64,000 nt of DNA from Coenobita brevimanus (taxonomy: Eukaryota; Arthropoda; Malacostraca; Decapoda; Coenobitidae), in assembly GCA_032717465.1 (NCBI GenBank), contig CM064658.1, forward strand, positions 4,523,501-4,587,500, written 5' to 3'. The position numbers and the translations under genes were made by a program. A model generated the notes under the pieces. The model did no database searches. It worked only from the letters and a program-made list of their open reading frames with translations, and was not told where the DNA came from. Positions 57,487 to 64,000 of the stretch are shown here, piece after piece (position 1 is the stretch's first letter; the number at the start of each line of letters is the position of its first letter).

Positions 57487-58015
57487 CTTTTCACCATGAG
57501 AGAATGGATAATGAGCAACTGGTGAAAAAGATATCTAGATCTGATGTGAGAGGTGTAAGGCTGAGAGGGAGACCACGAATAGGATGGATGGACAGTGTGA
57601 ATAAAGCGCTGGATGCGAGAGGAATGTCTGTTGAGCAAGGAAGAGTGGCTGTGCTTGACAGAAATAAATGGAGAGAAATTGTGAATGAATAAATGATGAC
57701 GCAGCCCTGAGGGGATATTCTCCCGCACTTGGTCTGATCAGCTAGTCAGGTCAGGTGTGAGTAAGGGGATGGGTCTATTATGATGTGGCAGGGGTAAACC
57801 AGCTCTGCTGTCGGGCCCTGCAGCGGATGTCAATGATTGCACTGCGCAGTTGACCCTTGTGTGGTGTGGTGCGGTGAGGATCTGTCCCTTCTCCCCTTTG
57901 GGGCTAAGATGCGAATGACTGTTTGAATGAATGAGTAAATGAGGAGTGTGTCGTCCTGTCTCGGCTACCTCCCTTTCCTTGGGGGAAGCAGCCTAGGTAT
58001 ATATAGACAGATAGA
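57487..58015 (+). mobile_element. LINE-3 family 3' end
   Basis: An open frame reads QLVKKISRSD, RLRGRPRIGWMDSVNKAL, SVEQGRVAVLDRNKWREIVN and then a stop at 57692, the typical C-terminus of a LINE polyprotein distinct from LINE-1 and LINE-2. A 3' untranslated part of about 320 bp follows and ends with GCAGCCTAGGTATATATAGA and GATA units. Confidence 0.75.
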
Positions 58016-58062
58016 TAAGAGATTCCTGTGAGATGAATAAAATCATCTGGAGGTAGCATTAA

Positions 58063-58832
58063 CCCTCCACGTCCCGTTGACATAAATAAACGTCCACACG
58101 TTTTGTCACTGCCAATCCCACTGACATACATAAATGCGAATCAATTGCAAGGTCCCTAAATTTGCACAATTTTCAATTTTTGCGGGTGATTTTTGGTACG
58201 TATACACAGGACACCTTCCTCTACAAGATGCCAGGCAGGGACAATGCCTTACCCAGCATGACCTCCCCCCCCCCACACGCCCCTGTCTCGGCAATTCACC
58301 TGTTACCAGAGACCTGGCCAGTAAAGACATGTCATGCCACGGTACGAAATTCAGGGCCAGTGTGATTCCCCAATCGATAACAATGTGGAGGACAAACTTT
58401 ACATAGCATCAGAGGAAGAAACAGTCAAAAATGATGATCAGGTAATGTCACCAAAAAAGGTCAGGTATGTTGATGTGTTTGGTGAGTGAAACAATGCTTA
58501 TATTGCCTATATTACTGCGTGAAAACCAATATACTCTCGTACTACATATACATTCGTACCAAATAAATAAATAAATACCGTTTATGAGTCGTGTGGAATG
58601 GTTACCCTCCCATAGAACTCATTTTCTTTGGAGCCAGCCTGATAGAAAACACAGTAAGGTGAGGAGGTACTGCTACCTGTATCGAGTACTTTAAACCTCA
58701 GGTGAGCGATTTCTCTATGAATTTTTGATGTTCCTCACCAAAAGTGGAGGTTTGAGCCAAAAAAAAAAAAATTCCAAAAATGGTCAGGATTGGGGGGAGT
58801 CAGTGCTAGAAAAGTGGTCAGGATGGGGCGGG
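58063..58832. mobile_element. TTAA-flanked element, 770 bp
   Basis: TTAA at 58059-58062 and 58833-58836. The ends CCCTCCACGTCC and, reverse-complemented, CCCGCCCCATCC match only partly, so the assignment is tentative. A short plus-strand frame (KLYIASEEETVKNDDQ near 58395-58440) might be a transposase remnant. Confidence 0.4.
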
Positions 58833-58836
58833 TTAA

Positions 58837-59273
58837 AAGGAAAATCCATCTCACTATTTTCACAGGCTGGAAGCTAAACAGTGTCAATACCAGCAAATTG
58901 CTTCCCACCAGCTGCTGGAAACTACTGAGGAAAAGGAAATTTGATGTGTAATAAGATCTGTAGTGCGAGTCTCAGCCTGGATTCTGACTATATGTACTTG
59001 TGGGCGAATATTTCCTGCCAGAGTGACAATTGCGTGTCTAGTTACCAAACTCAGAGCCATTTTTTTACTTTTAAGGTAATATAACCCAGGGACAATGGCA
59101 CTCACACATTACTACCATTACAAGCAGCCTTGTGCAGACAATAGATGGTACCCAATAAATCTGAGTGATGCCCTTTTTTAGTCTGTTCCTGAAGTTACAA
59201 TACAATGTTACTCAACTTATGAAACAGCATACTGATGGATTAAGCCTTAATCTAACCCCTCATTTGAAGAATA
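58837..59273. other. Non-coding stretch
   Basis: No gene is seen. Confidence 0.4.
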
Positions 59274-60159
59274 CAGTGAATCCTCGAAATACAAAAGGGA
59301 TAGGGACCAAAAAAAAAAACTCGTAATCCGAAATTTCGTACATCGGAACGATTTTCCCCATTGAAAAATACATATAAAGGGGGGGATGCATTCCAGGACC
59401 CCATTGGACCCCCTACTAAAACTTTACCCCTCCTATTTAGAAGTATGCAATACACATATACAGTACTATACTATTGTACAGACAAAAAAATAAAACATAC
59501 AACTATTTACTGTAGTATTAGTACAATGTCCAGTTAAATATGGTATGAGCTGAAGCTGGAGACTAGTGTCATTGATATGGGGCTAAGTCCATGCGAAAGC
59601 TGTGGGTCCTCGTGGCTTGGCAGGCGGCTGAAGATGAAGAGAAGACGGTGGCCATCTTCTTGTACATTTCCTTTTTCTTCATCATAGTCCCAACAGTTGA
59701 TGGTGCAAGGCTTAAAGCTCGCCCAATCTCCGAGACTCCCTACCCTCCATGTGGCATCTTATTATTTCCAATTTCCTCTCCAGAGTGAGAGTACGACGCT
59801 GTTTCTTCTTTGCACCTGGTTCCCCAGATGCTGGAGATGATGCAGCGTGCTTGGGAGGCATGGTAAATGAAGAACAGCAAAAAACAGCTTAACGTACAGT
59901 GAAGCCGAGAGGAGTGGATGGACGTGACTCGACTGGGAAGCATGCAAGTGTGTTTACCAGAGATGGGTTAGTTCGTTTTCTTGCCACAAGCAAGCGCGGC
60001 GCTGTGCAGCACGCCCATTTTGAATTTTTCGTATTTCCTCTCGTATCATTTTTCGTATAATCAAGACATACTTTCGTATTGTGGAATTTATCCTACATTT
60101 ATCCCTTTCGAACCATCAGAAATTCGTACTTTGAGTTTTCGTATTTCAAGGACTCACTG
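59274..60159 (-). mobile_element. pogo/Tigger-like element 2, internally deleted
   Basis: The left end after TA is CAGTGAATCCTCGAAATAC; the right end, reverse-complemented, is CAGTGAGTCCTTGAAATACG. The right TA has become AA. At 886 bp it is much shorter than a full pogo element and keeps only the start of the transposase. Confidence 0.85.
59580..59861 (-). pseudogene. Tigger-like transposase N-terminus
   Basis: An ATG at 59861 opens MPPKHAASSPASGEPG, then KKKQRRTLTLERKLEIIRCH and, after a one-base frame change, LAPSTVGTMMKKKEMYKKMA. This is the first helix-turn-helix of the pogo/CENP-B family. The remainder, including the DDD nuclease, is deleted. Confidence 0.8.
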
Positions 60160-62876
60160 AACTGTACTGTATGTAAGCTGAATCAAACACTGTATTCTGA
60201 AGGAACACTTCATAAACTAGAATTACATCAGAGTGAGGTTTGAGAGGGGCCCCTTCACACATTAGTACTGATATAACTGGGTAGCTGTGGGTATCCATTT
60301 TCATAATCTGAACCCGGGGTCATTACAATTCCCCCTAACGAATATTTTAAAAAAAATAAATAAAAAAATTGTGGCTATATTCGTTAACCTTTCTCACCAA
60401 ATTTGCAATACAGGCATATCTTGGACTTATTGTACACTAGAGTAATTACATCAGGTTAGGTTAGTCTTAGCCTACATATTGTTAAACATTAAAACAAGTT
60501 CATTTACTGAAGAGTAAAATATGATTCATTCAATTTTATGAGGGAAAAAGCAAATGGTCAGAAAACAAAATCATGTCAGAGATTTCTATAAACTTAACTC
60601 TGGCATCACTGACTCTAATGATAATCATACCAGGTACCGTAATAAATTTAATCAAAATTAACCTTAATTACTGGTAACTCCACCCTTTTCACAAACTGAC
60701 TAACCATCTCATGAAATGATTAATTTCACAATCTGCCTATGACATACATGTAACACAGTATATGTCGGTTTGCCTTCACTACAGTAACAGCTACCATGAA
60801 CTACACAATCCAATTAATGATTAACTTACATGACTCAGCTAAACAGTCTGACATTAATGGAAATATTGAAAATACTAGTATCTCAATCTGAGTGTACAGT
60901 TACCACATCAACACACTCAGGCTCTTAGCTAAATAAAATCATCTGTCATTAGCTGGAATAAAATACTGGAGCTGTCTAACCATGAGATCATTAAAGTAAG
61001 AATCAAAGAAAATCAAACTGATCTGTAACAAGTTACGTGTTAAGACTTGTTGATCCTGTAAAAAAATAACTAGCCAAACTCATTACCCTACTTGGAAATG
61101 AAAGGACGTGCTATATCACTGATCAAACTCATTTCACCATTAAGATTACCTTCCTAGAGAATGAAATGAGACTGCAACACAAAACAAAGATCACCATCCA
61201 AACTCATCACTTGTGTTATAACTCCCATGCCGCCAAATGAATGGCCATACCGGTACCAACTTAACCCACTTCAACTCAAGGATGTCTTTCCTTTATTCAT
61301 TTTTATTTTTTTCCTATTTTCAGAATATTTTCTTCTGTTACAGGAAACAACCTTCAAGTACAAAAAATCTCAGATTATATAAAATCATCTGGATGAGGCA
61401 GTAAATCATCACCATTGAGAAGGGGGTCAATCTCCACACACACCCAGATGGAAAAATACGGTATATCACACAGCTACAGCCACACACATTAATAACCCTC
61501 ACATACCATCATGTATACATTGATGAATGCATCCTGACCTTCCTCTCATTACCAGTCAACATTGGCTAGAGGGGGAACACATGAGGGTATTCCTTGCGCA
61601 GTACTGTAATGACTTGTAAGTCTTCAAAGTTACCAAACACGTAACCACCAAATACAAGTGAAATCAGCTGCAAAAACCAAATTCTAAGTCACGGTATGGT
61701 GAAAGGCCAATCCTTGGACAGACTGATATGGAATTTTTCAAGATATGTCCTTTTTTAATGCCGTCAACTTCGACACTTTTGCGAGTGTCATTCCCCATTC
61801 AAACAATAATAATACTGACATGCCTGAATGAGTTAATACCATGTAGCTACATACAGTGTGCTGTAAAATTATTCTTGTTTAAAAAAAAACATTTTGGTCG
61901 GTCTTCTCCCATCCTAAATATTCTGTAACTTATGATGCTGGTGGTGACGGTTATAAACAATCGTGATACATACCTAACAGGACTTCTAATTCTCTAATAG
62001 CAACCCCTTAAGAGCTTTCAATCCAGCTACACTGTATGTTCTTCCTACCAACAACTTTAGTCAATTTCCGACACACTTCCACTACTGAAGGGGTTAATAA
62101 AGGCTACCTGTAACTCCACGCCGAAACCCTCCACTCCAATGATGAATAAAATCCTTACCGGTACGGTAGTTACATATTGAAACTACTACGGTGTCAGAGG
62201 ATTTTTCTCAACTAAATAATAATAATAATAATAGTCTATCAACTGCACATAGGTCATTTAGACAATCTAAGTTTCAATCTTCCTCTAAAAATATGAAACA
62301 ACAGAATTCAAACATCCCAATCCCCTATTCTACTGCTGGGTAAACTGGTCCACGCGACTCGAGTTGACCAGCTCGATTCAAACTTGTGGTCTTCGAGCCC
62401 ACCAGTCTCGAGCTAGAACAAAAGCGTCTCACCTGGTTAGTATTCTACACAAATATTAACACTGGCCTAAATATTCCTGTGTCCCAAATGCAGGGACGGG
62501 TTAGCAATGGCATTTTTTTATTCTTTAGGGGCAGGATCAAGAAACTGAAACACTGAGTGGCCTAAGGAGGTTGCCCGGAAAGCATGACGAACTATATACA
62601 TCACACAAAGATTAGAGTACAAATTATAGTGTCTTCAGCTGCCTATATTCATTTTCCCACATAAATACGATACAACCATCCATGGTTGACTGACGTTCCA
62701 GCAGTTTACACCATGACAAAACTGCAAATGTGGCGCAACACCCCAGGAGTACCCGTTCATCCACCCTTGCTGTTACACAATGCGAACCCCCTATCCTTAC
62801 TACCATTCAGTCACTCACTATCTTCAAAATTTTCACGTATATCAAGCCTGCCCACAAAGCAAATAATTATACATAC
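60160..62876. other. Long non-coding stretch
   Basis: No coding exon or RNA gene is recognised. A Rep-B core lies at about 62088-62108 (CTGAAGGGGTTAATAAAGGC) and an ATA microsatellite at about 62215-62232. Confidence 0.45.
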
Positions 62877-62914
62877 CCTAGGCCCACGGAGCGAAAGGAC
62901 GCTACCTCCCCCAT
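62877..62914 (-). CDS. Candidate first coding exon in a CpG-rich block
   Basis: On the minus strand an ATG in good context (GCGATGG) at 62914 opens MGEVASFRSVGLG and reaches CCTAGG|GTATGT at 62877, a good splice donor. The 250 bp upstream are CpG-rich, which would fit a promoter. No downstream exon is identified, and 13 residues cannot be assigned to a family. Confidence 0.25.
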
Positions 62915-63629
62915 CGCAGTCGGTGTGGTACTGACGCGTCACCGGCTGTTTGGCTGTTCCTGTCGCCCTTCCTCCTCCCTGGATCACTGCTTTTTCACAT
63001 CAAATATTTTTGTAATAGCAATATCTCAGACGAACTATAATTCAGCACGTTCACTGAAAAGGCCTACGTTTTCTCGTACTACCAGCGTATTTGAAATGCT
63101 TCTTCCTGCATCAGTTCAATGGCGTCTTCCGTAACCCATCCCTCAAAATAGATGTCGGCTTCCTGTTGCATAATGTACCTCCTACGCATGGCATTGCTTT
63201 AACATATTCCTTGTCCCTTACAAAAACTTTAAATTTCATATCCCATAGTCTACAATGAACAATACCACCACCCACCGTATCACCAACTTTACTGTCACTG
63301 ATTGCTAAGACAATCTCTTAGAAAACTAACTTTCCCGGTTCCCCGCTGGCAATAATTGAATGTCTTGCCCAGGGCAAACAGATATTCGTTGGTCAAGCAT
63401 AGATTATCACATGCAGCACGCATTGTAGTGCTACAGTAATACTGGCAAAATATTAAAACAGAACTGCTATGTCCAGATGTGCCTGGAATTTCAATGTAAT
63501 TTTAACTGTAACCCAGGTGGATTCGATCATTATCTTTCAAAATGCTGCCAGTCGCGCTTTCCAGAGCAATGACTGATCACTGACATGCACAACATCACAG
63601 TCCATTTAAGAATACCTAAACATTACCTT
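62915..63629. other. Non-coding; CpG-rich up to about 63190
   Basis: The left part may be a promoter for the candidate exon at 62877-62914. The right part shows nothing recognisable. Confidence 0.35.
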
Positions 63630-63733
63630 ATCTGCCAGCCCGGTAGCAGCTGGGTTCAAATCCTGGTGCGGATTTGGCGTGGGAGGCGGACGCTCCCTTT
63701 CGATGGTACAATTATAATGGAAAAAAAAAAAAT
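63630..63733 (+). mobile_element. tRNA-like SINE scrap with A tail
   Basis: TGGGTTCAAATCCTGG at about 63650 contains a good Pol III B box (GGTTCAAATCC). A run of 12 A residues lies about 60 bp downstream. No A box or cloverleaf is visible, so this is not a tRNA gene. Confidence 0.45.
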
Positions 63734-64000
63734 GTTTTTTACCAAAATGTGCAATAAATGTCGTACATAACAGCTATCACAGTATCCTACTACTTCAATG
63801 TAATGGGAGATCTGATAATAAATTTTGGGGAATTTGGTAAAATCAGCATGATTTCAAACTTGTGGCAGTGCCACTGGGAACCATGTCCCCCTCCTTTCCA
63901 AATGCTTGACCTGACTCTGATGTCCTATGGCCATTCATTAGCCAAGCACAACATATTTCCCAGGTGCTGATGAGGAGCCTGTTTGTGGTGGAACTGTGCA

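Noticed and set aside
63630..63733. A tRNA gene
   Set aside because: Only a B box is present; no cloverleaf can be drawn.
1..64000. CRISPR arrays, bacterial operons, riboswitches or phage modules
   Set aside because: The short repeats here lack the repeat-spacer pattern, and the window has eukaryotic transposons, intron-like DNA and splice signals throughout.

Overview
The window is repeat-rich nuclear DNA from an animal, most likely an arthropod and perhaps a decapod crustacean. This is an inference from the mobile-element mix (Mutator-like, piggyBac-like, pogo/Tigger-like and hAT-like DNA transposons, several LINE families, Penelope-like elements, a 5S-derived SINE), from a roughly 1-kb GGTTAG-rich tract, and from the lack of any operon-like or prokaryotic structure. 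No complete intact host protein-coding gene can be defined. Nearly all long open frames are transposon proteins, and all of these carry at least one lesion or truncation.

Layout. 0.5-2.5 kb: a Mutator-like transposase broken by one in-frame stop. 3-9 kb: mostly non-coding, with a mariner-like MITE, a hAT-like MITE and one candidate membrane-protein exon on the minus strand. 9.9-21.2 kb: nine related exon-like cassettes that share edge motifs; one holds fourteen 31-bp repeats. Inside this span are an almost complete LINE (13.3-17.1 kb, called LINE-2 here) and older LINE fragments. 22-31 kb: low-coding sequence with possible promoters near 25.3 kb (plus) and 28.7 kb (minus), and the GGTTAG-rich tract. 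31-34.5 kb: two broken Penelope-like elements, the second with inverted arms and a LINE fragment inserted in its GIY-YIG endonuclease. 35-38.4 kb: two SINE copies (one with a 5S rRNA head) and tandem duplications.

38.6-43.6 kb: a second LINE-2 copy, interrupted by a piggyBac deletion derivative and by the 3' end of another LINE family (LINE-1). 44-47.5 kb: tandem repeats and dispersed repeats. 47.6-52.05 kb: a three-level nest, in which a TTAA element contains a LINE-1 copy that contains a pogo/Tigger-like element. 52.6-60.2 kb: a TTAA MITE, a near-complete piggyBac element with one in-frame TGA, a LINE tail, another TTAA element and a second Tigger-like derivative. 60-64 kb: mostly unique-looking sequence, a possible first exon at 62.9 kb and a tRNA-like SINE scrap.

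The elements form donor/derivative and host/parasite pairs. The 39.6-kb piggyBac MITE is an internal deletion of the 53.2-kb type. The 5S SINE ends like LINE-1 and may use its machinery. Both LINE-2 copies carry a PHD-type zinc finger inside the reverse transcriptase polypeptide. Family names come from motifs read by eye; no database search was possible.
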